Of a stretch of DNA of 19,958 bases, positions 1 to 7,659 are shown piece by piece. The position numbers and the translations under genes are program-made. Origin of the DNA: Veillonella sp. (lineage in GTDB: Bacteria > Bacillota > Negativicutes > Veillonellales > Veillonellaceae). Within the stretch, counting starts at the first letter, position 1. Each line of letters starts with the position of its first letter. The DNA lies in assembly GCA_022737715.1 (NCBI GenBank), contig JAIITD010000018.1, forward strand, positions 1 through 19,958, given 5' to 3'. The notes under the pieces are model-generated. The model was not told where the DNA came from. It saw nothing but the letters and a program-made list of their open reading frames with translations, and did no database searches.

Positions 1-27
1 CACTTCAAATTTGAAGTGCCTTTTTAA
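1..27. terminator. Intrinsic terminator hairpin, truncated by the window edge
   Basis: The first 18 bases, CACTTCAAATTTGAAGTG, form a perfect palindrome followed by CCTTTTT. The window starts inside the element. If the left flank mirrors the right one, this is an A-run/hairpin/T-run bidirectional terminator just after the aminotransferase stop codon. The matching left half cannot be seen, so termination on the minus strand is inferred. Confidence 0.55.
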
Positions 28-37
28 GTTCATCGTT

Positions 38-1285
38 TTATAATTTTCCTAATCGCTTCATAGCATCATAGATTTTTCCTGCTAATCCCTTCATTTGGAA
101 TTTAGGAATACCACATGCAGCGATACGAATACCATTGCCTAACGCAATACAATAAATATGTTCTTTTTTAAGTTCTTCGCAAATAGCGGTACCAGAGTCA
201 GTTGGTATAGTTATAAAGAACCCACCTCGATATGGCAACATAGGTAAACCTACTTGTGCTGCCTCTTGTTTAAAGATATCTGCACGATCGCGAATCAATT
301 GATAATAACAGTTACGTTCGTCCTCATAAGCCTTAAATTTATCAGGATCAGAAACGATATTAGCCATAGCGCGCATTGCTGGACGACAAATATTAGACCA
401 TGTTGCACGACTAGTCGATTTATTCACTTCTAAAAATTCATCAGCAATTTCTTCATCAGAAGAAATACCAATCATAGCACCAACGCGTTGACCATACATT
501 GTAAAGCCCTTAGATAAGCTATAACATACGCAAACTAAAATTTCTTTTGGCAAGTGCCCCATCTTTTTAAAGAATGCGCGGACTTCTTCTTTTTCGCCAG
601 AATAATCCAAATAAGCCACATCTATACCAATGATGACGTTATTGCGACCAATAGCAACTAATTCTTTCAAGAAATTAAGAATAGAATCCCAATCCTTATC
701 CTCTACAGAATATCCTGTAGGATTATTACCTGGTGTATTAAATAAGATAACAACATTTGTTTGTTTAGCAGCTAATTCCTTAACACGATGTTGGAATGCA
801 TCATGATTAAAGTTATTATGTTCATCAAATAGAGAGTATGTAACAAGTGTACGTCCATTATCACTACAAATAATGCGGTATGCACCCCAGTACCAATCGG
901 CAGTTAATACTTCATCACCAGGTTCAGTATAGTTATGTACCAAATGATGAATGCCACCTGTACCACCAGAGGTAGCAATACTACGAATAAAGCCGTCAGG
1001 ACGAGAATCGCCAAAGCATTCTTTTTCTGCACATTCCAAATATTGTGGAATCCCTGCAATAGGGGCATATCCAATATGTTCGGTGTCAGATAAATTTAAA
1101 TATTCTTCTTTAACAGTTTTTAAGAATACTAAATTACCTTCTTCATCATAAATAGCACCCAAAGTACCATTTACCACATTTTCACGACCATTTAATTTTG
1201 TATCTTCCGCCGCCTGTCCTGCAGTTACAAAGATTACATCTTTTAATTTTTTTCCTCTTGCGTGTTTTGCTGCTACACTTGTCAT
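38..1285 (-). CDS. Class I/II pyridoxal-phosphate aminotransferase, AspC/TyrB-like (probably aromatic or aspartate)
   Basis: A cytoplasmic PLP-dependent transaminase that moves an amino group between an amino acid and a 2-oxo acid. Numbered from the upstream ATG at 1297, the fold-type I landmarks are all present: the GGTGG phosphate-loop region at 111-115, NNPTG at 191-195, Asp226 and Tyr229 in GIDVAYLDY, the Schiff-base lysine K263 in SLSKG, an arginine eight residues later (R271 in QRVGAM, the AspC arrangement), and R391 in GNGIRIA as the likely carboxylate-binding arginine. Length (about 415 residues) is normal for the family. The ATG at 1285 is preferred because AGGATGG lies 8 bases before it; that same element overlaps the ATG at 1297, which has no usable ribosome site. 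The gene has its own promoter and does not belong to the dcw operon. Substrate preference cannot be read from sequence. Confidence 0.88.
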   Translation of the reverse strand: MTSVAAKHARGKKLKDVIFVTAGQAAEDTKLNGRENVVNGTLGAIYDEEGNLVFLKTVKEEYLNLSDTEHIGYAPIAGIPQYLECAEKECFGDSRPDGFIRSIATSGGTGGIHHLVHNYTEPGDEVLTADWYWGAYRIICSDNGRTLVTYSLFDEHNNFNHDAFQHRVKELAAKQTNVVILFNTPGNNPTGYSVEDKDWDSILNFLKELVAIGRNNVIIGIDVAYLDYSGEKEEVRAFFKKMGHLPKEILVCVCYSLSKGFTMYGQRVGAMIGISSDEEIADEFLEVNKSTSRATWSNICRPAMRAMANIVSDPDKFKAYEDERNCYYQLIRDRADIFKQEAAQVGLPMLPYRGGFFITIPTDSGTAICEELKKEHIYCIALGNGIRIAACGIPKFQMKGLAGKIYDAMKRLGKL

Positions 1286-1293
1286 CGCATACA

Positions 1294-1300
1294 CCATCCT
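1294..1300 (-). promoter_or_regulatory. Ribosome binding site that sets the aminotransferase start
   Basis: AGGATGG on the minus strand lies 8 bases before the ATG at 1283-1285 and overlaps the in-frame ATG at 1295-1297. This favours the downstream start (MTSVAAKH) over the upstream one (MVYAMTS). Confidence 0.5.
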
Positions 1301-1325
1301 AACTAAAAAGAACTATTACAACAAT

Positions 1326-1354
1326 ATCATACCTAAAGTTAAGCATTTATACAA
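1326..1354 (-). promoter_or_regulatory. Candidate sigma-70 promoter of the aminotransferase gene
   Basis: On the minus strand, TTGTAT (1349-1354) is followed by a 17-base spacer and TATGAT (1326-1331). The -10 matches five of six consensus bases and the -35 three of six. It lies between the terminator of the preceding gene and the start codon, predicting transcription start near 1319. Confidence 0.5.
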
Positions 1355-1389
1355 TGAGTATTCATGAAAAATATTGTATACATGAATAC
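1348..1389. repeat. Interleaved inverted repeats upstream of the aminotransferase (operator-like)
   Basis: Two perfect 8-base inverted pairs interlock. TATACAAT (1348-1355) pairs with ATTGTATA (1373-1380), and GTATTCAT (1358-1365) pairs with ATGAATAC (1382-1389). The first arm overlaps the proposed -35 box, as expected of a regulator binding site. No regulator is identified. Confidence 0.45.
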
Positions 1390-1393
1390 ATAC

Positions 1394-1425
1394 AAAAAAA
1401 CCACCCATCCAAGATGAGTGGTTTT
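1394..1425 (-). terminator. Intrinsic terminator after the outer membrane protein gene
   Basis: On the minus strand a stem AAAACCAC..GTGGTTTT, extended by CATC/GATG around a TTG loop, is followed by a run of seven T. It lies 16 bases after the stop codon of the 1442-2014 gene and separates it from the aminotransferase. Confidence 0.85.
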
Positions 1426-1441
1426 ACTTGCTCTATTATGA

Positions 1442-2014
1442 TTAGAATGTGTAACCTACGCCAGCATGTAAGCCTTTGGAAGTTTTGTCATTATCATTTA
1501 CGCTATATTTGTCATAACCATAATAAACATTCAAATCAATATTAGGTTTTACTTCGTATTGAGCACCTACTTGATAGGATTGTTTAATATCGTTGCCCCA
1601 ACCAGCCTTAGCAAAGCCATTAACTTTGTCAGTCAAAGGCACATGACCAATTACACCAGCTTGAACGCCTAAATCTGTATCATGAGTGCGGATAGCCGTA
1701 CCAGCACCATAAAGGTTTACATTAGGATGTACTTTGTAAACATATGCCAATTGGTGATCTTTAATATCGCCATTTTTTGCATTTACTTTGTTGTAAGAGT
1801 ATTGAAGAGCAGATTTATTGCTTAAATCATGTTCTAAAGATACGCCAAAGCCATCATTGTTAGTGCCACCGCTATTAGATACGCGTTGATTGAACGCATA
1901 GTCAGCTTGAATTTTTGTGGAATTATCACTGATTTTAGTTACAGGCACGGATGCAGCGAATGCGCTACCAGTAATCACTGTTGCAGCTAAAGATAATAAT
2001 ACTAATTTTTTCAT
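1442..2014 (-). CDS. Small outer membrane beta-barrel protein candidate (porin-like), unnamed
   Basis: A 190-residue protein with a clear Sec signal peptide: MKKLVLL, a hydrophobic stretch, and a likely cleavage after SAFA (residues 17-20). The mature chain alternates polar and hydrophobic residues with Gly, Asn, Asp and Tyr turns (for example YSYNKV, LYGAGTAIRTH, NVYYGYDKYS). It ends in GVGYTF, with the terminal phenylalanine typical of BAM-inserted barrels. At about 170 mature residues an 8-strand barrel is plausible. No family is firmly recognised, so the function (pore, adhesin or structural) is unknown. A near-perfect AGGAGGT lies 4 bases before the ATG. It follows ftsZ with only an 81-base gap, and I see no terminator between them, so read-through from ftsZ is possible in addition to its own promoter. 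Confidence 0.75.
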   Translation of the reverse strand: MKKLVLLSLAATVITGSAFAASVPVTKISDNSTKIQADYAFNQRVSNSGGTNNDGFGVSLEHDLSNKSALQYSYNKVNAKNGDIKDHQLAYVYKVHPNVNLYGAGTAIRTHDTDLGVQAGVIGHVPLTDKVNGFAKAGWGNDIKQSYQVGAQYEVKPNIDLNVYYGYDKYSVNDNDKTSKGLHAGVGYTF

Positions 2015-2029
2015 TTGTACCTCCTATAC

Positions 2030-2045
2030 ACACATATATATGTGT
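2030..2045. repeat. Perfect 16-bp palindrome in the leader of the outer membrane protein gene
   Basis: ACACATATATATGTGT is a perfect palindrome four bases upstream of the AGGAGGT ribosome site of the outer membrane protein gene. It could be an operator, a 5' stabilising hairpin, or a fold that affects ribosome access. Confidence 0.5.
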
Positions 2046-2062
2046 CTTAATAAGTTACTTTT

Positions 2063-2092
2063 ATTCTAATATTGTATAAGTATATATATTAA
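2063..2092 (-). promoter_or_regulatory. Weak promoter candidate for the outer membrane protein gene
   Basis: On the minus strand TTAATA (2087-2092), an 18-base spacer and TAGAAT (2063-2068) lie between the ftsZ stop and the ribosome site. The region is so AT-rich that chance matches are likely. Confidence 0.25.
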
Positions 2093-2095
2093 ATA

Positions 2096-3139
2096 TTAGC
2101 GTTTCATGAATACAGGGATATCAGGGATGCTGCTTGTAGGAGCAGATGTGCTTGCAGCTGGACGTGCAGCAGTTGTTGTTTTACCGAATTCTGGCACGCT
2201 TTTAGCGTTATTACCAAAACCAGTTGCAACAACAGTAACTTGAACGCTATCGCCCAAGCTTTCATCAATAACAGAACCGAAGATGATATTTGCATCAGGA
2301 TCTGCTGCGTCAGAAATAATTTCAGCTGCTTCGTTAATTTCGAACAAGCTCAAGTTTGCACTACCGGAAATGTTAAGCAAGATGCCTTTAGCACCATCGA
2401 TGGAAGTTTCCAACAATGGGCTGTTGATAGCCATCTTAGCTGCATCTGCAGCGCGGTTTTCACCAGTAGCTAAACCGATACCCATCAAAGCTTCGCCTTG
2501 TTCAGTCATGATAGTTTTAACGTCTGCAAAGTCAAGGTTGATTAAACCAGGAATTTGAATCAAATCGGAAATGCCTTTGATACCTTGGCGAAGAACATCA
2601 TCAGCTTTACCAAATGCATCAGACAAGGAACATTTTTTATCTACAACTTGTAACAATTTATCATTAGGGATAACGATAATTGTATCAACTTTTTGAGTCA
2701 AGAATTCAATGCCTTTTTCTGCTGCAGCGCGACGACGTTTACCTTCAAATGCAAAAGGTTTTGTTACAACGCCTACAGTCAATGCGCCTACTTCTTTAGC
2801 GCATTCAGCAACTACAGGAGCAGCACCTGTACCAGTACCACCACCCATACCAGCAGTTACGAATACCATATCAGCACCTTCAAGAGCTTTGATGATATCT
2901 TCGCGACTTTCTTGAGCAGCTGCTTCACCGATTTGTGGGTTAGCACCAGCACCAAGACCTTTAGTAACTTTTTCACCGATTTGAATAGTTACATCAGCCT
3001 TGGACAATTCAAGTACTTGGCTTTCAGTGTTAACGGATAAGAATTGAACCCCTTTAAGTTCACTTTCAACCATGCGATTAACAGCGTTATTACCGCCACC
3101 ACCGACACCGATAACTTTAATATTTGCAAAATCAGACAT
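2096..3139 (-). CDS. ftsZ: Cell division protein FtsZ
   Basis: A tubulin-like GTPase that polymerises into the Z ring and scaffolds septum synthesis. At 347 residues, the GTP-binding elements are intact: GVGGGGNNAVNRM at 11-23, the tubulin signature GGGTGTG at 100-106, and the synergy loop NLDFADV at 201-207 with catalytic Asp203 and Asp206. The C-terminal peptide IPDIPVFMKR (338-347) is the usual docking site for membrane anchors and regulators. The linker between the globular domain and this peptide is only about 26 residues (TTTAARPAAS and neighbours), short compared with roughly 50 in many bacteria. AGGAGG lies 7 bases before the ATG. The gene is separated from sbp by 146 bases holding an extended -10 promoter, so it can be expressed apart from the upstream cluster. 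No ftsA precedes it. Confidence 0.98.
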   Translation of the reverse strand: MSDFANIKVIGVGGGGNNAVNRMVESELKGVQFLSVNTESQVLELSKADVTIQIGEKVTKGLGAGANPQIGEAAAQESREDIIKALEGADMVFVTAGMGGGTGTGAAPVVAECAKEVGALTVGVVTKPFAFEGKRRRAAAEKGIEFLTQKVDTIIVIPNDKLLQVVDKKCSLSDAFGKADDVLRQGIKGISDLIQIPGLINLDFADVKTIMTEQGEALMGIGLATGENRAADAAKMAINSPLLETSIDGAKGILLNISGSANLSLFEINEAAEIISDAADPDANIIFGSVIDESLGDSVQVTVVATGFGNNAKSVPEFGKTTTAARPAASTSAPTSSIPDIPVFMKR

Positions 3140-3212
3140 TGAACTTCCTCCTCTTATCGTTATCTATTTTTGTCAATATAAATGCGAATGCGTCTATTTA
3201 TATACTGAGTTA

Positions 3213-3221
3213 ATTATAACA
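3213..3221 (-). promoter_or_regulatory. Extended -10 promoter of ftsZ
   Basis: TGTTATAAT on the minus strand is a perfect extended -10 (TGn-TATAAT). A convincing -35 is missing, which extended -10 promoters tolerate. Transcription would start near 3206, giving a leader of about 66 bases before the AGGAGG and ATG. Confidence 0.6.
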
Positions 3222-3285
3222 ATTACATTTATTTTACACTAAAATTTAAAAACTTTCCACTACAACTATAATTGAATCTTGATAA

Positions 3286-3630
3286 TTAAAAACGTTTAGT
3301 CATAATATTCTTACGAATGGCAGCTAAATTAATAAATACCCGTAAACCAAAACCAATCAAAGCAACGTAATATAAATTAATCCCAATTAAATCGCCAATA
3401 TATACTAATACAACAGCCAGTATTACATTGGAGAAGAATCCAATGATAAAATTGCTTAAATCAAATATCCTCTCTAATGCAGCACGACTGCCACCGAATA
3501 CCGCATCTAATGCAGCTAGTACGGCTACGGATGTATAATTAGCATAGCTTGCTGGAATATGTAATGGTGTAAACCATCCTACAACAACACCTACTATGAG
3601 TCCAATGATAGCAAAGATATAAATATTCAT
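3286..3630 (-). CDS. sbp: Small basic protein Sbp (DUF1290 family), membrane protein
   Basis: A 114-residue membrane protein of the DUF1290/Sbp family, found beside division genes in Firmicutes and relatives; its biochemical role is not established. Visible hydrophobic segments are about residues 3-18 (IFAIIGLIVGVVVGW), 60-80 and 84-101. Family hallmarks are the GWFTPLHIPASYANYTSVAVLAALD-type region at 18-42, the following FGGSRAALE, and the basic end ending NIMTKRF. The start is firm: AGGAGG lies 6 bases before the ATG, and that ATG overlaps the stop of the preceding DUF881 gene as ATGA, indicating translational coupling. It is the last gene of the run from mraZ. No clear terminator follows before the ftsZ promoter, so read-through into ftsZ is possible. 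Confidence 0.9.
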   Translation of the reverse strand: MNIYIFAIIGLIVGVVVGWFTPLHIPASYANYTSVAVLAALDAVFGGSRAALERIFDLSNFIIGFFSNVILAVVLVYIGDLIGINLYYVALIGFGLRVFINLAAIRKNIMTKRF

Positions 3631-4307
3631 TCTTTACCTCCTAACTCATTAGATTGTAAATGCTCTTCTCTATAAGAACCTGTAAATGCTGGAATAGCAA
3701 TGGATGGTTCTTCTTTTATGGTCACCTTAATTCCCCAATGTTTTAGAGAATCTACAATACCTCCACGCATAGTAAGGGCTGAATTCAATGTTTTAGGATC
3801 ACCTATAGCCTTAACTGTAAATGGCGCTCCATACACCTTACCATTTACAGTAATTGTAGGACCTGAACAACGGATTTCAGATGTACCAATCAAACGTTGA
3901 TCATTTATCGCCAATGCTTCAGCACCACCAGCCCGTAATTCATTGACGATACGTAGAATATCTTCATCGTGAATTACATATAAATTAGGATTTTCGCCCC
4001 CTTGAATTGGTTTAGCACTATCCTCTATCAAAACGGTTACCCCAGGTCCCTTGACATTAGTCAATGCAGCTTTACGAAGTAATGTTTCATCTGCACTAGA
4101 ACCGGAACCACTGGCTTTTAATTGCTCAATTTGTTTTAGCAAAGCATCCTTTTCATGTTCTGCATCCTTTAACTGAGCCACCAAATCACCAGTTCGTTGT
4201 AGCCGTATATTTTCTTGAATATTATCTTGTGTCATCTTGTATTGAGTAATGACCATGAAACCCAATACAAAGCTGACAAGACCAATAGCCCATCGTTCGT
4301 GTTTCAC
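3627..4307 (-). CDS. DUF881 family membrane-anchored division-cluster protein (YlxW/YlxX type)
   Basis: A bitopic protein of the DUF881 family that recurs next to ftsQ, sbp and ftsZ in Gram-positive lineages; no enzymatic function is known. A single N-terminal membrane segment (AIGLVSFVLGFMVITQY) is followed by a coiled coil (QENIRLQ through QIEQLKAS) and a Ser/Gly linker. The extracytoplasmic DUF881 domain contains the typical GPGVTVLIED, the INELRAGGAEALAIN-like stretch (here IVNELRAGGAEALAIND), and GPTITVNG. The start is uncertain. The GTG at 4319 has AAAGG directly abutting it, while the GTG at 4307 (MKHERWAIG) has AGGGTGG eight bases upstream and gives the short cytoplasmic tail usual in the family, so 4307 is preferred. 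It overlaps sbp by four bases (ATGA). Confidence 0.85.
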   Translation of the reverse strand: MKHERWAIGLVSFVLGFMVITQYKMTQDNIQENIRLQRTGDLVAQLKDAEHEKDALLKQIEQLKASGSGSSADETLLRKAALTNVKGPGVTVLIEDSAKPIQGGENPNLYVIHDEDILRIVNELRAGGAEALAINDQRLIGTSEIRCSGPTITVNGKVYGAPFTVKAIGDPKTLNSALTMRGGIVDSLKHWGIKVTIKEEPSIAIPAFTGSYREEHLQSNELGGKE

Positions 4308-4336
4308 AACATCATCCACCCTTTTTGTGCTTATAA

Positions 4337-5305
4337 CTAATCTTGTTTTGATTTTGATACATTAGCACTTTGTTTTGATGTATCTTTTTTCTCAGATTGG
4401 CTAGTGTCTGACTTAGATTTATTAGATTTTGGTTGCACCGTTACCTTATCGGTCTTAATGAAAGGAGATGACGGGTTAACGTCTATGTATTGAACATTAC
4501 CTTGACTCTTAGGTAAATCTTTTAGCATAGACGCTGTTAAATCAGCTTTGCTTTTCAAATCTTCGCCATCACCTAGTCGAATCTGTATACCTGAGACGGT
4601 ATACGCCATCATATTATTAGGATCACCGATATTGATTTCTGCAATTTGCTTAAATGTATCATCATCTAAAGCTCGCAAATAATCAAGAGCCTGTACAATC
4701 GGCTTATCGGTAACCACATCACCTAGCAGTATATTACCACCCTTAACACCGGAAATCATAGGCACCGTAGTGTCTTCAATTACACTATCAGACGCAATCA
4801 CTTGCCCATTCTTATCCAAGGTTAAATACCCAAATTGAGCTGGTATCACAGCAATAGCCTTACGCTCGACTACACGGACCACCATCGTCAATGGTAATTC
4901 GTAACTAATTTGAGCATCTTCAATACGGAGATCCTTTGATAATCGGTGCCGCAAGTTCTCTCTATTGATACGAAGTACATTCACTGGTTCCCCAATATCA
5001 CCAGCAACCTCAACATCCTGTACTGTGACCTTATCAGATCCAATAACTTTAATAGATCCAAGTGGAATCGGTAGATTAAATAAGCCTAACAACACGATGG
5101 CAACAACACCACCTATTTTTAGAAACTTCTTTCTAACCTCCGCTTTCTCTTGTTTACGTTTACGAGCTAATTCACGCTCACTGTTATGTATTGAATCTCC
5201 ATCATCCTTGTGGATTGGCTCAGTCTCAGGACGAAGAAAATCGGGTCTATCATGCTCCGCATCTATCTGATTTGAGTTGGGTGGATGTTGCTTAAAATCA
5301 TCCAT
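4337..5305 (-). CDS. ftsQ: Cell division protein FtsQ/DivIB
   Basis: A bitopic divisome protein that works with FtsL and a FtsB/DivIC partner to recruit and regulate septal peptidoglycan synthesis. The layout over 322 residues is: a charged cytoplasmic region of about 60 residues ending in RKRKQEKAEVRKK; a membrane segment at about 63-81 (KIGGVVAIVLLGLFNLP); a POTRA domain from about 83 to 150 (GSIKVIGSDKVTVQDVEVAGDI onward, ending MVVRVVERKAIAVIP); then the beta domain with the characteristic LTLDKNGQVI at 161-170. It ends in a low-complexity Lys/Ser/Gln/Asp tail (about 4337-4447), which is variable in the family. AAGGAG lies 7 bases before the ATG. Downstream, 29 bases separate it from the preferred DUF881 start. 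Confidence 0.93.
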   Translation of the reverse strand: MDDFKQHPPNSNQIDAEHDRPDFLRPETEPIHKDDGDSIHNSERELARKRKQEKAEVRKKFLKIGGVVAIVLLGLFNLPIPLGSIKVIGSDKVTVQDVEVAGDIGEPVNVLRINRENLRHRLSKDLRIEDAQISYELPLTMVVRVVERKAIAVIPAQFGYLTLDKNGQVIASDSVIEDTTVPMISGVKGGNILLGDVVTDKPIVQALDYLRALDDDTFKQIAEINIGDPNNMMAYTVSGIQIRLGDGEDLKSKADLTASMLKDLPKSQGNVQYIDVNPSSPFIKTDKVTVQPKSNKSKSDTSQSEKKDTSKQSANVSKSKQD

Positions 5306-5332
5306 AACTACTCTCCTTACATACTACAGCAT

Positions 5333-6265
5333 TTAAAACTTCCCATAACCTGCTGTTAATAAGATTTTTTCACATAATTCAGGAAAATCTATGCCCACCT
5401 CTTTAGCAGCCTTTGGCACCAAAGAAGTAGCTGTCATACCTGGAATTGTATTGTATTCCAATACATACATATTGTCTTTATCATCAGTCATGACATCAAC
5501 GCGAATAGCCCCACTCGCTTGTACTTCACGATACACAAGTTCACCAATAGCTTGCATTTCTTTTGTCATATCTTCACTGATTGGAGCCGGTACTAAATAA
5601 TCAGTAGCGCCTGCCGTATATTTACTAGCGTAATCATATTCACCAGAATGTGGTCTAATTTCAATGATAGCCAATGCCTTACCGTCCAATACAGAAACGG
5701 TAAATTCACGACCATTTAAAAATTGTTCCACCACAAGAATTGGGTCATATGTAAGCGCATCTATAACAGCTTTAGCCAATTGATCTTTTTCTTTTACAAT
5801 TGTAACGCCAATACTAGAGCCTTGCGTTGCTGGTTTCAATACAACCGGCAAGGAGAATTTAGATTCAATATCTTTAATGATATCTTCTTTCGACTGTAGA
5901 TTGCCATTGTAGGAAATAGATTCAGCCGTAGGAATATGAGCACCTTTAAACACATCTTTACTTACTTTTTTATTCATCCCTACAGAATGTGCCATAATGC
6001 CAGATCCTGTATATGGGATTTCAGCCATCTCTAATGCACCTTGCAAAGCGCCATCTTCACCATAACGTCCATGAATCGCATTAAATACAACATCGCCCTT
6101 TAGCTTTTCAATATCTTGTAATACAGTGCGAGGATTTAGTTCTAATGTGGAAACGTGATACCCCTTGCTAATTAAAGCCTCTGCGATGGCTGCGCCAGTT
6201 CTACGAGATACTTCAGCCTCAGCAGATGGACCACCCATTAATACGATGATATGTTTATCTTTCAT
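5333..6265 (-). CDS. ddl: D-alanine--D-alanine ligase
   Basis: An ATP-grasp enzyme that joins two D-alanines to make the dipeptide MurF adds to the muropeptide. Its 310 residues match the DdlB size class. Landmarks are MGGPSAEAEVS at 10-20, HGRYGEDGALQG at 65-76, the ATP-grasp LKPATQGSSIGV at 143-154, the omega-loop Lys215-Tyr216, R255-D257, and LEYNTIPGMT at 269-278 carrying metal ligands E270 and N272. A tyrosine at 216 points to ordinary D-Ala-D-Ala, not D-Ala-D-lactate, specificity by family knowledge. Its ATG overlaps the murC stop as ATGA, so the two are probably translationally coupled. ftsQ follows after 27 bases. Confidence 0.97.
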   Translation of the reverse strand: MKDKHIIVLMGGPSAEAEVSRRTGAAIAEALISKGYHVSTLELNPRTVLQDIEKLKGDVVFNAIHGRYGEDGALQGALEMAEIPYTGSGIMAHSVGMNKKVSKDVFKGAHIPTAESISYNGNLQSKEDIIKDIESKFSLPVVLKPATQGSSIGVTIVKEKDQLAKAVIDALTYDPILVVEQFLNGREFTVSVLDGKALAIIEIRPHSGEYDYASKYTAGATDYLVPAPISEDMTKEMQAIGELVYREVQASGAIRVDVMTDDKDNMYVLEYNTIPGMTATSLVPKAAKEVGIDFPELCEKILLTAGYGKF

Positions 6266-7644
6266 TGTAAACCTTCTTCCAATAATGCTAATAACTTTGG
6301 ACCATATTGATTAATAGATCCTGCCCCCATAGTAATAACCAAATCATTTGGTCGTACCACCTTCGCAAGAACGGCTGGCAAATCATTTACATCTTCCACA
6401 TAATTTACATGTTGATGCGTTACTTCACTAATACTATTTGGAATTGTATGACCATCAATACCGCTAATAGGATCTTCTCCAGAACTATATATATCTGTCA
6501 TATAGATTTCATCTGCACTTGTGAAAGCAGTAGCAAATTCGTCTTTCAACAAGGATGTACGAGAATAGCGATGCGGTTGGAACACGCAGATAACACGATG
6601 CTTTTCTAATTCCTTAGCCGCTTTTAAAGTCGCTTTAATTTCTGTTGGATGATGAGCATAATCATCGACTACCCATACACCTGCTACATGCCCCTTTGTT
6701 TCAAAACGACGTTTAGCACCGATGAATTTACCTAAAGCTTTCACAATAGTTGGCACTGGAACATGACAGCATTCATGAGCCACAATAAAAGATGCTAAAG
6801 AATTTAACACATTATGATTACCTGGTACACGCAAGGATACACGACCTAACGTTTCACCTTTACGAACTACATCATAGACAAGAGAACTGTCTTCATAATG
6901 AATATTTTTTGCTACATAATCATTAGTCTCTTCCAAACCATATGTGATAAATTGACGTTCCACTTTGCCCATTACATAACGAATGTTATCATTGTCGCCA
7001 CAAACGACTGCTTTACCATCAACAGGTAGTGTTTCAACGAATTGACAGAATGCATTCAATAGATTTTCCATCGTCTTATAATGATCCATATGATCATCTT
7101 CGATATTCGTAATAACAATCGTCTTAGGTCTTAATTTTAAGAAAGAACCATCACTTTCATCGGCTTCTACGACAGAGTATTCACCTTTACCTAAGCAACT
7201 ACTCCCCTTTAGATAATCAACTTCACCACCGATAATAACAGTTGGTTCCATTTGACCTTCAACGAGAATTTGGCCAATCATCGAAGTAGTAGATGTTTTA
7301 CCATGAGCACCAGCTACAGCAATACCATTTGTAACATCTAATACGGCTTTTACAATGTCAGAGCGATGTAAAATAGTGATGCCTTGTTCCTTTGCTGCTA
7401 CGATTTCTGGATTATCCTCACGAATGGCTGTAGAACGAACTACAGCATCTACACCTTGTACATAGTCAGCATTATGACCTATATGAACGGTAGCTCCCAT
7501 TTGTCTAAAACGTTCAATTACATCAGATTCTTTTACATCAGAACCAGATACTTCATATCCTTTTTGAATTAAAATATTCGCTATAGCGCGCATACCAGAT
7601 CCACCTATACCGATGAGATGAATCTTATGGATACCTTCTAACAT
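6262..7644 (-). CDS. murC: UDP-N-acetylmuramate--L-alanine ligase MurC
   Basis: The first Mur ligase, adding L-alanine to UDP-MurNAc with ATP in the cytoplasm. At 460 residues it has the Mur-ligase three-domain layout: the UDP-binding GIGGSGM at 12-18, the P-loop GAHGKTST at 112-119, EADESDGSFL at 159-168, the central RVPGNHNVLN region near 272-281, and DDYAHHPTE at 327-335 in the C-terminal domain. The ATG has an AAGGAG 7 bases upstream. murG ends 15 bases before it, and the stop codon overlaps ddl. The enzyme that makes UDP-MurNAc from UDP-GlcNAc-enolpyruvate (MurB) is often encoded next to murC but is not here. Confidence 0.98.
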   Translation of the reverse strand: MLEGIHKIHLIGIGGSGMRAIANILIQKGYEVSGSDVKESDVIERFRQMGATVHIGHNADYVQGVDAVVRSTAIREDNPEIVAAKEQGITILHRSDIVKAVLDVTNGIAVAGAHGKTSTTSMIGQILVEGQMEPTVIIGGEVDYLKGSSCLGKGEYSVVEADESDGSFLKLRPKTIVITNIEDDHMDHYKTMENLLNAFCQFVETLPVDGKAVVCGDNDNIRYVMGKVERQFITYGLEETNDYVAKNIHYEDSSLVYDVVRKGETLGRVSLRVPGNHNVLNSLASFIVAHECCHVPVPTIVKALGKFIGAKRRFETKGHVAGVWVVDDYAHHPTEIKATLKAAKELEKHRVICVFQPHRYSRTSLLKDEFATAFTSADEIYMTDIYSSGEDPISGIDGHTIPNSISEVTHQHVNYVEDVNDLPAVLAKVVRPNDLVITMGAGSINQYGPKLLALLEEGLQ

Positions 7645-7659
7645 AATTACTCTCCTTAA

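Noticed and set aside
951..1151. Plus-strand 66-codon frame within the aminotransferase gene
   Set aside because: It is a shadow frame opposite a conserved enzyme, with no ribosome site or recognisable features.
2693..3040. Plus-strand 115-codon frame opposite ftsZ
   Set aside because: It lies wholly opposite highly conserved FtsZ sequence, is Cys/Ser/Phe-rich and shows no coding signals.
3165..3175. Perfect TTGACA close to the ftsZ start as a -35 box
   Set aside because: A -10 at normal spacing would fall on the ribosome site and none is visible; the extended -10 at 3213-3221 is a better promoter.
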